A stretch of 64,000 bases of DNA from an uncultured Clostridia bacterium (GTDB taxonomy: Bacteria > Bacillota > Clostridia > Lachnospirales > Lachnospiraceae), in assembly GCA_937896665.1 (NCBI GenBank), contig CALBNS010000065.1, forward strand, positions 43,947 through 107,946, in the 5' to 3' direction. Of the stretch, positions 25,592 through 35,225 are shown one piece after another; within the stretch, counting starts at the first letter, position 1, and each line of letters starts with the position of its first letter. The notes under the pieces are model-generated. The model did not search any database. It saw only the letters and a program-made list of their open reading frames with translations, and had not been told where the DNA came from. The position numbers and the translations under genes were made by a program.

Positions 25592-26061
25592 ATTTCCTTT
25601 TGAACAAAAAACTTTTGGACCATTTTATCCCATGCCTGTTCCAGCGACTTATCCATTGTGAATAAATTCATCGAAGTGCCGGTAACGCAGTGGAGTTTCT
25701 GCCCGTCGTATTTCAGGTTTATGTACAATCCCCGAACATCTTGTGGTTGGAAATCCAAATTTTGCTGCCTTAGTAGTTTCTCAATATTCGATTCGGAAAG
25801 TCCCAACACGAACTGAAAACTTAACGGAGTACGTTTCCCTTTGATGAGAGAAAAACAGTATTCCCGAACATCTTTCCAAAGTGCATATTCCCGGTTCGGT
25901 GCGTCTTCATTTTCAAAAAAGTCTTTTTTCAAATAGCCATCGATTTTGAAAGTGCCAAATGTCACAATTTCACCTTCAATAAAAAGAAAAGGGTCAAACA
26001 CTTCTGATAATAATAATTTTGACATGCATTCTTTGACTTCTGTTAATGCTAAAGCAATCAT
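25573..26061 (-). CDS. DUF5721 family protein
   Basis: 162 residues; the start at 26061 is chosen because AGGAGG stands a few bases before it, while the longer frame has none. It reads MIALALTEVKECMSKLLLSE, DPFLFIEGEIVTFGTFKIDG, then SLIKGKRTPLSFQFVLGLS. This is the conserved Lachnospiraceae DUF5721 pattern; its function is unknown. There is no signal peptide or membrane span, so it is cytoplasmic. It overlaps the end of the MATE gene by four bases and is translated with it. Confidence 0.75.
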   Translation of the reverse strand: MIALALTEVKECMSKLLLSEVFDPFLFIEGEIVTFGTFKIDGYLKKDFFENEDAPNREYALWKDVREYCFSLIKGKRTPLSFQFVLGLSESNIEKLLRQQNLDFQPQDVRGLYINLKYDGQKLHCVTGTSMNLFTMDKSLEQAWDKMVQKFFVQKEIKYEVL

Positions 26062-27386
26062 GTACGCGCCTCCTTTGATGTTTTCTTTAAAAAGTAAATC
26101 GCAATAAATAATGTTATAAATTCTCCAAGCGGTACCGAAGCCCAAATTCCCACTATATTGAAAAGTGGTGCCAGGATATATACGAAGATAATACTGAACA
26201 CGCATCCTCTCAATAGGCAGACGCTCAATGATAAATACGGTTTGATCGTGGACTGGAAGTATCCCACAATAAACATATTCACACCCATTACAAAGAAACC
26301 AGGAAAATAGATTCGGATTGCCGTTGGTGCCATCGCGAGAATTTCATCGTTTGGTGTCAGGAAAATATAGGTAAATAAGTTTGGTATCAGTAATCCTATG
26401 AGTGCGGGGATTGCACAGATGCATAAGGCTGTTCGGATGCCAAGTCTGCGAAGTTTCGCAATACGGTCATAAAGTCCTGCACCATAGTTGGTCGAAAGTA
26501 TTGGCTGAGCTGCCTGATTGATGCCGTTACAAAGGCAGGTTACTACAATTACTGTATTGCAAATGACACCATACATGCTGACACCGATATCCCCTACGTA
26601 TTTCAAAATCTGTATGTTAAAGACAAACATAACGATTCCTGAAGTGATTTCCACAAGAAAACTGGTAAACCCATTTGCAACAATATTCTTCACATAGGGA
26701 AAAGAAAATCCCTGCAATGAAAAATGCAGTCCGTTTGATTTAGAGCGGAAGTGGAATAAGAGAATGGTAACAGTTGCTGCTGAACCAAGTACACTGGCAA
26801 GTGCTGCTCCGGCCATTCCCATTTGTAATGGATAAACAAATATAATATCCAGAATAACATTCAGGACACCACCCCATATGACACCTGCCATGGCAAGTTT
26901 CGGTGCACCATCATTTCGTACAAAAGTCTGCAAAAATGTGGAGAATGAGAAAACGCTAAGTCCTGCGATGACGTAAGGCACATATTCCATAACATAGGGC
27001 ATGGTTACATCTGTAGCACCAAGAAATCTGGCAGCCGGTTCCATAAATATCCAGAGTAACATTGTATATAAAAGACAGAAAACTGCATTTAAAATCGTGG
27101 CAAGGGTAAAATAACATTCACCTAGCCTGGTATCTTTACGTCCACGTGCAATGGACATGAGAACTGCTCCACCAACTCCAAACAAAAGTCCATTCCCGAA
27201 AAAGATATTGAATAATGGAAGGACAATGTTAAGTGCTGCCATAGCTTCAATGCCGATTCCTTTGCCGATGATAATTGTATCGGCTAAAACATAAATAGAA
27301 GTTACCATCGTCCCCATAATGGAAGGAATCAGGTAACTAAAAAATATTTTTGATGTAGATTCTGTTAATAAGTTATCTGTCTGCAT
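26058..27386 (-). CDS. MATE-family efflux transporter
   Basis: 442 residues with twelve predicted membrane helices in two matching halves. Typical stretches: FFSYLIPSIMGTMVTSIYVL, ADTIIIGKGIGIEAMAALNI and a second-half NGINQAAQPILSTNYGAG. MATE proteins export cationic drugs or metabolites with Na or H. It is upstream of DUF5721 in a two-gene minus-strand operon. Substrate is not predictable. Confidence 0.92.
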   Translation of the reverse strand: MQTDNLLTESTSKIFFSYLIPSIMGTMVTSIYVLADTIIIGKGIGIEAMAALNIVLPLFNIFFGNGLLFGVGGAVLMSIARGRKDTRLGECYFTLATILNAVFCLLYTMLLWIFMEPAARFLGATDVTMPYVMEYVPYVIAGLSVFSFSTFLQTFVRNDGAPKLAMAGVIWGGVLNVILDIIFVYPLQMGMAGAALASVLGSAATVTILLFHFRSKSNGLHFSLQGFSFPYVKNIVANGFTSFLVEITSGIVMFVFNIQILKYVGDIGVSMYGVICNTVIVVTCLCNGINQAAQPILSTNYGAGLYDRIAKLRRLGIRTALCICAIPALIGLLIPNLFTYIFLTPNDEILAMAPTAIRIYFPGFFVMGVNMFIVGYFQSTIKPYLSLSVCLLRGCVFSIIFVYILAPLFNIVGIWASVPLGEFITLFIAIYFLKKTSKEART

Positions 27387-27559
27387 AAAATCTCCTTTAT
27401 GTAATGATAAAGACAGAGCCTTGAAGAATCAGTTCTCATCTGCCTGTCCATACATTATATCAGATATATTAGGAAAAGCCATTCCCTTTTCTGGAAAAGT
27501 TGACTTTTTATGGTGGAGCAAGTATCATGAAGAGTAGTAAAAAAGAGGAGTATTTGTAT

Positions 27560-28843
27560 ATGAGTAATATGAAACAACTATTTGATTTATTAGAGAAAGC
27601 AACTTCACAATTTCATACGGTAAAGGCATCAAAAGAGCAGCTTTTGGAAGCAGGATTTGAAGAAATTAGATTAAAGGATGACTGGGCATTGAAAAAAGGT
27701 GGAAAATATATGTTGGATTATCATGGATCTACCTTGTTTGCCTTTACAATTGGTGCAGACTTTGAAGCAGAAGATGGTTTCAGAATCGGGGCATCTCACG
27801 GGGATTTTCCGGGATTTCGTATTAAACAAAATCCAGAGATGGCAGCAGGTGGATATGTGCAGCTCAATGTGGAAACATATGGTGGTGCAGTTCTTTTAAG
27901 CTGGCTTGACAGACCACTTTCTGTAGCAGGAAGAGTAATATTGAAATCAGATGATGTTTTCAAACCGGAAGTACGTCTCGTTGATTTGAAGAAACCAATT
28001 TTAATCATTCCTAATATAGCAATTCACATGAATCGTGAAATGAATAAAGGTGTGGAACTTCACAAGCAGGTGGAGATGCTCCCGATTGCAGGCCTTACCA
28101 ATGAAAAATTGAAACAGAAAGACTTCATGGAATATCTGGCAAAAGAACTTGGCGTAGAGGCGTCTGATATTCTGGATTATGAATTAAATATATATAATGT
28201 GGATAAGCCTTCACTTGTCGGTATGAATGAAGAATTTATTTCATCACCGAGACTGGATAATCTGACATCGGTACAGGCATTAATCAGTGGAATTACGGAA
28301 GGAACAAGAAAACGTGGCATAAATATGATGATTGTGTACGACCACGAAGAAATAGGAAGCCGCTCGAAACAGGGGGCCGGTTCTGTGGCATTGACACATA
28401 TTTTAGAGAAGATTTACCTGTCCCTTGGAATGGATATTTTGGATTATAAAAATGCAATTGAGGACAGTCTGTTTATGTCAGTGGATGTAAGTCATGCATA
28501 TCATCCAAGCTATGCAGGCAAATATGATCCGACAAACCGCAATATCTTAAATCAAGGTTTTGCAATTAAAGAGGCTTGCTCGCAGAGTTATGCGACAGAC
28601 AGTGAAGCGATTGGAATCGTACAGCAGATTTGCGATCAGGAAGGAATTGCTTATCAGAAATTCCTGAATCATTCGGATTCAGCAGGCGGTGGAACACTTG
28701 GTTCCATTGTATCAGCCATTCTTCCGGTCAGAGCTGTAGATATGGGTGTGCCGCTTCTTGCGATGCATTCCAGCAGAGAAATGATGGGTGCAAAAGACCA
28801 GGAAAGCATGACTGCATTTTTAACAGCATTTTATAAGTTGTAG
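27560..28843 (+). CDS. M18-family aminopeptidase
   Basis: 427 residues from ATG 27560 (GAGGAG 9 bp upstream; in-frame ATGs at 27500 and 27527 are weaker). M18 zinc aminopeptidases form dodecamers and release N-terminal residues, often acidic ones. Metal and catalytic motifs: SASHGD-like ASHGDFPGFRI, SSPRLDNLTSVQALI, VYDHEEIGSRSKQGAGS, MSVDVSHAYHPSY and LAMHSSREMMGAKD. Length is normal. The next gene starts 8 bp after its stop. Confidence 0.92.
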   Translation: MSNMKQLFDLLEKATSQFHTVKASKEQLLEAGFEEIRLKDDWALKKGGKYMLDYHGSTLFAFTIGADFEAEDGFRIGASHGDFPGFRIKQNPEMAAGGYVQLNVETYGGAVLLSWLDRPLSVAGRVILKSDDVFKPEVRLVDLKKPILIIPNIAIHMNREMNKGVELHKQVEMLPIAGLTNEKLKQKDFMEYLAKELGVEASDILDYELNIYNVDKPSLVGMNEEFISSPRLDNLTSVQALISGITEGTRKRGINMMIVYDHEEIGSRSKQGAGSVALTHILEKIYLSLGMDILDYKNAIEDSLFMSVDVSHAYHPSYAGKYDPTNRNILNQGFAIKEACSQSYATDSEAIGIVQQICDQEGIAYQKFLNHSDSAGGGTLGSIVSAILPVRAVDMGVPLLAMHSSREMMGAKDQESMTAFLTAFYKL

Positions 28844-28851
28844 GAGACGTT

Positions 28852-29583
28852 ATGGAAATACGTTTGAATAAATTTTTAAGTGAAGCCGGGGTTTGTTCGA
28901 GACGCGAAGCAGACCGGCTGATTGAAAGCGGGAGAGTCACTGTTGACGGAAAACGTGCCCGGACAGGCATGAAGATTACAGAATCCAATGTGGTGCGTGT
29001 TGGTAAGAAGGAAATACAACCGAAGAATGAGATGGTACTTCTTGCCGTGAATAAGCCGGTTGGAATTGTCTGTACCGAAGAAAAGCGGGAAAAGAAGAAC
29101 ATCATTAATTTTTTGAATTATCCAACACGTGTCACCTATATTGGAAGACTTGATAAGGATTCAGAAGGTCTGCTTCTGATGACTAATAATGGAGACATAA
29201 TTAATAAAATGATGCGTTCCGGCAACCAACACGAGAAGGAGTACAAAGTGACGGTAAATAAGCCGGTCACCGATTCATTTATTGAGAACATGGCAAATGG
29301 TGTACCAATTCTTGATACGGTCACACGAAAATGTAAGGTGGAGAAGATCGGAAAATTCAAGTTCCGCATTGTTTTGACACAGGGCTTAAACCGTCAAATC
29401 CGGCGTATGTGTGAGTATCTTGGGTACAAAGTGACGAGACTGGAGAGGATACGTGTGATGAACATTGACCTAGGGAACCTAAAGCCGGGAGAATACCGGA
29501 AGGTGACGGACGCAGAGATTGCAGAGTTATATGAATTGATTAAAGATTCTTCGAATGAAACGGTGATTCCAGTTAAAGAATAG
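28852..29583 (+). CDS. rluF: RluF-type 23S rRNA pseudouridine synthase
   Basis: 243 residues. The N-terminal S4 domain is IRLNKFLSEAGVCSRREADR; the catalytic domain carries YIGRLDKDSEGLLLMTN with the active Asp, then KEYKVTVNKPV and QGLNRQIRRMCEYLGYKV. This is the RsuA/RluB/E/F branch, closest in length and N-terminus to RluF (23S U2604). It is cytoplasmic and modifies rRNA. It forms a run with M18 and the DNA ligase. Confidence 0.85.
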   Translation: MEIRLNKFLSEAGVCSRREADRLIESGRVTVDGKRARTGMKITESNVVRVGKKEIQPKNEMVLLAVNKPVGIVCTEEKREKKNIINFLNYPTRVTYIGRLDKDSEGLLLMTNNGDIINKMMRSGNQHEKEYKVTVNKPVTDSFIENMANGVPILDTVTRKCKVEKIGKFKFRIVLTQGLNRQIRRMCEYLGYKVTRLERIRVMNIDLGNLKPGEYRKVTDAEIAELYELIKDSSNETVIPVKE

Positions 29584-29600
29584 AAGTTGAGGGAAGATAG

Positions 29601-31580
29601 ATGGATAAGAAAAAGAAGCGTATGCAGGAACTGGTGGAATTATTAAATCGGGCAGGTAAGGCGTATTATCAGGAAGTGACGGAGATTATGAGCAATTTCG
29701 AGTATGATAAGCTTTATGATGAACTGCTCGCATTGGAAGAGGAACTCGGAATTACACTTGCTTCCAGTCCGACAATCAATGTTGGTTATGAGGTGCTTAG
29801 TGAACTGCCGAAAGAGCGTCATGAGAAGCCGATGCTTTCTTTAGATAAAACAAAAGAGGTATCGAAATTAAAAGAGTTTTTGGGAAGCCGGAAGGCATTC
29901 ATCTCGTGGAAATTAGACGGCCTTACGATTGTTTTAACATATCGCAATGGTACATTGAAAAAGGCAGTTACCCGTGGCAATGGAGAGATTGGAGAAGTCA
30001 TTACGAATAATGCAAAGACTTTTAAGAACCTTCCACTTCGCATCGCTTATCAGGGGGAACTGATTCTTCGTGGGGAAGCAGTGATTGGTTATCGTGATTT
30101 TGAAAAAATTAACGAAGAAATCGAAGATGCAGATGCGAAATATAAGAATCCAAGAAATCTCTGCAGTGGTTCAGTACGCCAGTTGAATAATGAGATTACG
30201 GCAAAACGAAATGTACAGTTTTTTGCATTCTCGCTGGTCAAGGCAGAGGGTGTCGAATTTAGTAATTCCAGAATCAGACAGCTTAAGTGGCTTGGTGAAC
30301 AGGGCTTTGCAGTGGTAGAAGGATATGAGGTGACTGCAGATACTGTGGAGGAACGGGTTGCATATTTTGCGGATGAAATCACGAAGAATGATATTCCGTC
30401 AGACGGTCTGGTACTAGTATATGATGACATTGCATATGGTCAGTCGTTGGGAATGACTTCGAAATTCCCACGAGATTCTTTTGCATTTAAATGGGCGGAC
30501 GAGATTCGGGAAACCAAACTTTTAGAAATTGAATGGAGCCCATCGAGAACCGGACTGATTAATCCGGTTGCCATTTTTGAACCGGTAGAATTGGAAGGAA
30601 CAACTGTCAGCCGTGCAAGCGTCCACAATATTAGTATTATGGAAGAGTTAGAGCTTGGCATTGGCGATAAAATTGAAGTGTACAAAGCTAATATGATTAT
30701 TCCGCAGATTGCATCGAATCTGACTAGAAGCGGAGTGAAGGATATTCCGACACAATGTCCGGCTTGTCATGGAAAGACGGAGATTCGTCAAATCAGTGAT
30801 ACCAAGGCTTTGTACTGTACCAACGAAGAATGTGGTGCAAAGCATTTGAAATCCTTTGCATTATTTGTAAGCAGGGACGCACTGAATGTAGAGGGGTTAT
30901 CCGAAGCAACTCTGGAAAAATTTATTTCAAAAGGTTTTATTAATACCTATTATGATATCTTCCATCTGGAGCGTTATGAAGATGAGATTAAATCTATGGA
31001 AGGGTTTGGCGAGAAATCTTATGTGAACCTGCAAAAGAGCATTGAAAAGGCTAGAACAACGACTTTGCCAAAGCTGATTTACGGATTAGGAATTGCGGGC
31101 ATTGGTCTTGCCAATGCAAAAGTAATTTGTAAAGAATTTCATTATGATATAGAGAAAATGATGGGTGTTTCAGAGGAAGAACTGAATGACATTTCAGGAA
31201 TCGGTCCCGTACTTGCTAAGGCATATGTGGATTATCTGGCAAATGAAAAGCACGTGGCGGAGCTGAAAAGGTTGCTTAAGGAATTGATAATTCCTGCAGA
31301 AGAAGTGAACACAGAAGTGCAGATTTTTGAAAATATGAATTTTGTGATTACAGGAAGTGTGGAACATTTTGCAAACCGCAATGAAGTGAAGGCAGTGATT
31401 GAAAGCAAAGGCGGAAAAGTAACAGGCTCTGTAACTTCTAAGACAAATTATCTGATTAATAATGATGTGAATTCTACGTCATCAAAGAATAAAAAGGCGA
31501 AGGAATTAGGTGTTCCAATTATTACGGAAGAAGAATTTTTGGGAATGTTAGATACAAAAACACATTCAAGTACTTTATAA
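29601..31580 (+). CDS. ligA: NAD-dependent DNA ligase, divergent form
   Basis: 659 residues with the LigA order: adenylation domain with ligase lysine in SWKLDGLTIVLTY, OB fold, C4 zinc finger (CPACHG with CTNEECG), helix-hairpin-helix repeats (IYGLGIAGIGLANAK, LNDISGIGPVLAKAY) and a C-terminal BRCT (NFVITGSVEHFANRNEVKA). Some usually fixed residues differ: the N-terminal D-x-P-x-(I/V)SD motif reads EIMSNFEYD, and RGDG..GEDVT reads RGNGEIGEVIT. It may be a second ligase of the genome rather than the main one. ATG 29601 follows GAGGGAAG. Confidence 0.88.
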   Translation: MDKKKKRMQELVELLNRAGKAYYQEVTEIMSNFEYDKLYDELLALEEELGITLASSPTINVGYEVLSELPKERHEKPMLSLDKTKEVSKLKEFLGSRKAFISWKLDGLTIVLTYRNGTLKKAVTRGNGEIGEVITNNAKTFKNLPLRIAYQGELILRGEAVIGYRDFEKINEEIEDADAKYKNPRNLCSGSVRQLNNEITAKRNVQFFAFSLVKAEGVEFSNSRIRQLKWLGEQGFAVVEGYEVTADTVEERVAYFADEITKNDIPSDGLVLVYDDIAYGQSLGMTSKFPRDSFAFKWADEIRETKLLEIEWSPSRTGLINPVAIFEPVELEGTTVSRASVHNISIMEELELGIGDKIEVYKANMIIPQIASNLTRSGVKDIPTQCPACHGKTEIRQISDTKALYCTNEECGAKHLKSFALFVSRDALNVEGLSEATLEKFISKGFINTYYDIFHLERYEDEIKSMEGFGEKSYVNLQKSIEKARTTTLPKLIYGLGIAGIGLANAKVICKEFHYDIEKMMGVSEEELNDISGIGPVLAKAYVDYLANEKHVAELKRLLKELIIPAEEVNTEVQIFENMNFVITGSVEHFANRNEVKAVIESKGGKVTGSVTSKTNYLINNDVNSTSSKNKKAKELGVPIITEEEFLGMLDTKTHSSTL

Positions 31581-31589
31581 AAACTTAAC

Positions 31590-31618
31590 TTGTAGTACTT
31601 TGACATCTAAGTTATAAT
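31590..31618 (+). promoter_or_regulatory. Promoter of the ClpX-like gene
   Basis: TTGTAG (31590-31595), 17 bp, TATAAT (31613-31618). It lies in the 73 bp gap after ligA. Confidence 0.5.
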
Positions 31619-31653
31619 ATACCTTGTATGGAAAATAAAAAGGGGAAATACAG

Positions 31654-33075
31654 ATGCCAGATAACAAAGATTATAAAGAGATAGATGAAAAGGAAAAACA
31701 GAAACTAGAAGTTGTTGATACAGAACAAAAAAAAGACGATGAATATGAAAAGATATGTTTCATGTGTCATCGCCCGGAGAGTGTCGCAGGGAAGATGATT
31801 GATCTTCCGAACAATATAAGTGTATGTTCTGATTGTATGCAGAAGAGTTTCAATGCAATGAATCAGACGCCGTTTGATTTGAACCAATTGATGAATATGC
31901 CGGGTGTGCAGTTTATGAATCTTTCGGATTTGGAAAATGTGATACCGAAAAGGCAGCGTATTAAAAAGAAAAAACCGGAGGAAAAGACAGCTCCGGTATT
32001 GAATATCCGGGATATTCCAGCACCACATAAGATTAAAGCACAGCTGGATGAATATGTGGTAGGTCAGGAGTATGCTAAAAAGGCTATTTCTGTGGCCGTA
32101 TATAATCATTACAAACGTGTTGCAACAGATACGATGGATGATATTGAAATCGAAAAGTCTAACATGCTGATGATTGGACCGACAGGAAGTGGTAAGACAT
32201 ATCTTGTTAAGACACTGGCACGTCTTCTGGATGTACCGCTTGCAATTACAGATGCTACTTCTTTGACAGAAGCTGGTTACATCGGTGACGATATCGAAAG
32301 TGTGGTATCCAAGCTACTCGCAGCAGCAGATAATGATGTGGAAAAAGCAGAAAGAGGCATCATTTTCATTGATGAGATTGATAAGATTGCGAAAAAGAAA
32401 AATACAAGTCAGAGAGATGTAAGCGGGGAATCTGTACAGCAGGGCATGTTAAAACTTTTGGAGGGCAGTGAAGTGGAAGTGCCGGTGGGTGCGAATAGCA
32501 AGAATGCGATGGTACCATTGACGACAGTGAATACAAAGAATATTTTATTTATCTGTGGCGGGGCGTTCCCGGATTTGGAGCATATCATTAAGGAACGCCT
32601 GAACAAACAGTCTTCTATGGGATTTATTGCAGATTTGAAGGATAAGTACAATAACGACAAGAATCTGCTTTCTAAGGTAACAGTTGAGGATTTGCGTAAC
32701 TTTGGAATGATTCCGGAATTTATCGGAAGACTTCCGATTATCTTCACTCTGCAGGGCTTGAATGAAGAAATGCTTGTAAAGATTTTAAAAGAGCCAAAGA
32801 ATGCAATTTTAAAACAGTATCAGAAGTTGCTTGCATTGGACGAGGTAAAGCTGGAGTTTGATGAGGAAGCACTTTATGCGATTGCGTCAAAGGCGATGAA
32901 GAAAGATACTGGTGCGAGAGCACTTCGTTCGATTATTGAAGAATTTATGCTGGATATCATGTATGAGATTCCAAAGGATGACAATATCGGACAGGTAACA
33001 ATTACAAAGGATTATATTGAAGGAACTGGCGGACCGCTGATTGCTATGAGAGGGCAGAAGCTGATCACCGGATAA
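31654..33075 (+). CDS. ClpX-like AAA+ unfoldase
   Basis: 473 residues. A C4 zinc-binding domain (CFMCHRPE with CSDCMQKS, about 29-62) is followed by an unusually long linker with an Asn/Met-rich part and a lysine cluster (RQRIKKKKPEEK). The AAA+ core has Walker A GPTGSGKTYLVKTLA, pore loop GYIGDDIES, Walker B GIIFIDEIDKIAKKK and sensor 2 GARALRSI. The ClpP-docking loop reads MGF where ClpX has IGF. It is about 50 residues longer than typical ClpX and no clpP or tig is adjacent, so it may be a paralog of the main ClpX. Confidence 0.8.
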   Translation: MPDNKDYKEIDEKEKQKLEVVDTEQKKDDEYEKICFMCHRPESVAGKMIDLPNNISVCSDCMQKSFNAMNQTPFDLNQLMNMPGVQFMNLSDLENVIPKRQRIKKKKPEEKTAPVLNIRDIPAPHKIKAQLDEYVVGQEYAKKAISVAVYNHYKRVATDTMDDIEIEKSNMLMIGPTGSGKTYLVKTLARLLDVPLAITDATSLTEAGYIGDDIESVVSKLLAAADNDVEKAERGIIFIDEIDKIAKKKNTSQRDVSGESVQQGMLKLLEGSEVEVPVGANSKNAMVPLTTVNTKNILFICGGAFPDLEHIIKERLNKQSSMGFIADLKDKYNNDKNLLSKVTVEDLRNFGMIPEFIGRLPIIFTLQGLNEEMLVKILKEPKNAILKQYQKLLALDEVKLEFDEEALYAIASKAMKKDTGARALRSIIEEFMLDIMYEIPKDDNIGQVTITKDYIEGTGGPLIAMRGQKLITG

Positions 33076-33087
33076 TAAGTGAAAGGG

Positions 33088-33114
33088 AGTCTGCAAAACG
33101 CAGACTTCTTTATT
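33088..33114 (+). terminator. Terminator after the ClpX-like gene
   Basis: AGTCTGC (33088-33094), loop AAAAC, GCAGACT (33100-33106), then TCTTTATT. Confidence 0.75.
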
Positions 33115-33182
33115 ATATTAGAAAGACTGTTCTATATAGTGACAAAGTTTCATAAGTAATAGAAAAAAACGATGGAGCGATT

Positions 33183-34889
33183 ATGCCGGAATTAGCAGTA
33201 TGCAGAGAGCGTATTTTGTCAGAGGATTATCGGGATTTTATTGTCAGACGGTTAAGGGAAAACATATTTGATTTTCCGCTAAATGAGGATATTTGTAAAA
33301 AGGATATTAGTGTTGGATTTGAGGTTGTCTATGTAGACAAAGAACGGGCCGACCCGATTGATTTGGGAAGGTATCCTTATTATTCTATTCCAAAGTGTTA
33401 TACATTGATTGATACAGAAGCCTTAGAGCAGGCTGGTATTCTACAGATTCAAAATTACCCTACCCTAGGGCTTCAGGGTAACGGAGTGATGATTGGATTT
33501 GTTGATACAGGCATTGATTATAATAATCCTATTTTTCGTAATATTGATGGAAGTACAAGAATTGCAGGAATATGGGACCAGACCATACAGTTAGGCGAGC
33601 CGCCGGAAGGGTTTCTTTATGGAACGGAATATACCAGAGAAATGATTGACCGGGCACTGCGTCAGGAAAACTCATACAATCTTGTGCCGAGTGTGGACAG
33701 TGACGGACATGGTACATTTCTCGCAAGCGTGGCATGTGGTGGAGCAGATGAAGTGAATCAGTTCTTAGGCGCTGCACCGGAAGCAACAATTGCAGTAGTC
33801 AAATTAAAACCTGCGAAGGAGTATTTGAAACAATTTTATCTGATTAATCGTGCAGCTGTCTGTTATCAGGAAAATGATATCATGTTGGGAATGGAATATC
33901 TTCAACAGCTCGCGACACAAAATAATATGCCATTGGTGATTTGTATTGCGCTGGGGACTAATTTAGGAAGCCACAACGCGATTTCAGCGCTTTCAGGATT
34001 GGCTGAAGTCTATTCCAATACCGTGAATACGGCAGTGGTTGTCGGAACCGGAAATGAAGCCAATCAGAGACATCATTATCAGGGAAGAGCAGAAGACGTT
34101 AGAGATGTGAAAGAAGTGGAGGTTCGTGTTGGGAGTGAGGTATCAGGGTTCGTTATGGAATTGTGGACGGACATTCCCGATATCATGGCAGTATCCATTG
34201 TGTCCCCATCGGGCGAAAGGATTTCTAGTGTATCCGTTCGAAGAAATGTGACAGAAGTGTACGAATTAGTCTTTGAAGGCACAAAAATTTCAATTAATTA
34301 TAAATTGCTGGTGGAAAACTCCAATGCAGAATTAATTTTTTTGCGTTTGGAGGCACCGACAGAAGGTGTATGGAGATTTCAAATTGAACCACTTCGGGTT
34401 GCTGAAGGAATCTTTCATATCTGGCTTCCCATGACGGAATTTTTAACGGGAGAAGTATATTTTTTACAATCAAATCCGGATTACACTATCACGGAACCGG
34501 GCAATACGCTCTCAGCAATCACGGTCGGATATTACAATGGAAATGATAATGGTATTGCTATTCGCTCAGGAAGAGGCTATACTAGAGGTGAAAGAATAAA
34601 GCCGGATTTTGTAGCTCCCGGTGTGAATGTGACCGGGGCTACGTCAAGAAATCAATTCGTAGAGCGCACTGGTTCCAGTATCGCCGTGGGAATTACTGCA
34701 GGGGCAGCGGCACTTATGATGGAATGGATTGTATATCAGTTAGGCGAAGGCACTGTGGATGCCATTCGGATTCGGAATCTGCTGATTTTAGGTACAGAGA
34801 GAAATCCGAATGAGAATTACCCGAATCGAAAATGGGGTTACGGCAGGCTGAACTTATATAATTCGTTTGATGTTCTTAGGAGATTCTGA
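33183..34889 (+). CDS. S8-family subtilisin-like protease, Csp type
   Basis: 568 residues without a signal peptide. The triad is complete: Asp in IGFVDTGIDYNNP (about 107), His in DSDGHGTFLAS (about 174) and Ser in RTGSSIAVGITAG (about 498). A long insertion between His and Ser (about 310-440) forms the jellyroll seen in clostridial Csp proteases (CspA/B/C), which cleave the pro-SleC cortex hydrolase or sense germinants. Length matches CspB. Whether it acts in spores here is inference; SpoVT and the PdaB-like gene in the window are consistent with sporulation. No sleC is seen in the window. Confidence 0.82.
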   Translation: MPELAVCRERILSEDYRDFIVRRLRENIFDFPLNEDICKKDISVGFEVVYVDKERADPIDLGRYPYYSIPKCYTLIDTEALEQAGILQIQNYPTLGLQGNGVMIGFVDTGIDYNNPIFRNIDGSTRIAGIWDQTIQLGEPPEGFLYGTEYTREMIDRALRQENSYNLVPSVDSDGHGTFLASVACGGADEVNQFLGAAPEATIAVVKLKPAKEYLKQFYLINRAAVCYQENDIMLGMEYLQQLATQNNMPLVICIALGTNLGSHNAISALSGLAEVYSNTVNTAVVVGTGNEANQRHHYQGRAEDVRDVKEVEVRVGSEVSGFVMELWTDIPDIMAVSIVSPSGERISSVSVRRNVTEVYELVFEGTKISINYKLLVENSNAELIFLRLEAPTEGVWRFQIEPLRVAEGIFHIWLPMTEFLTGEVYFLQSNPDYTITEPGNTLSAITVGYYNGNDNGIAIRSGRGYTRGERIKPDFVAPGVNVTGATSRNQFVERTGSSIAVGITAGAAALMMEWIVYQLGEGTVDAIRIRNLLILGTERNPNENYPNRKWGYGRLNLYNSFDVLRRF

Positions 34890-34912
34890 CTATGCGAAAG
34901 GAGACAATGATT

Positions 34913-35179
34913 ATGGCAGATTTTTTTGGAGAATTAGGAAAACATCTCACAGATGCAGTGGAAGAGGTTACCAAAAAGACAGAAGATGCAATTGAGGTAC
35001 AGAAGATTAAGAGTCAGATTCGCTCACTTGAAAGAAGCAATGAGAGAGACTTTCAAGATATTGGGAAAATAGTATATGAAAAGTTTAAAAAGGGCGAGAT
35101 GGTAGAACCTGATTGTATGGAATTATGTGAGGAAATCGAAAAACGCAGCGTGAAGACTGAGAAGTGGAAAAAAAGATAG
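34913..35179 (+). CDS. Small coiled-coil protein, unknown function
   Basis: 88 residues from ATG 34913, picked for AAAGGAG 9 bp before it (ATG 34892 precedes the ribosome site). FFGELGKHLTDAVEEVTKKT leads to a heptad-like helix (KIKSQIRSLERSNERDFQDI) and an acidic end. This looks like the small helical proteins that carry a C-terminal zinc ribbon in other species, here without it. It lies 23 bp after the protease gene and is probably cotranscribed. Confidence 0.6.
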   Translation: MADFFGELGKHLTDAVEEVTKKTEDAIEVQKIKSQIRSLERSNERDFQDIGKIVYEKFKKGEMVEPDCMELCEEIEKRSVKTEKWKKR

Positions 35180-35199
35180 ATAGAATGAAATAAGTTTAC

Positions 35200-35225
35200 A
35201 AAAGGGGCATTATAAGCCCCTTTTT
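35200..35225. terminator. Bidirectional terminator
   Basis: AAAAGGGGC (35200-35208) pairs with GCCCCTTTT (35216-35224) across an ATTATAA loop; it separates the + strand genes from the convergent yitT-like gene. Confidence 0.9.
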
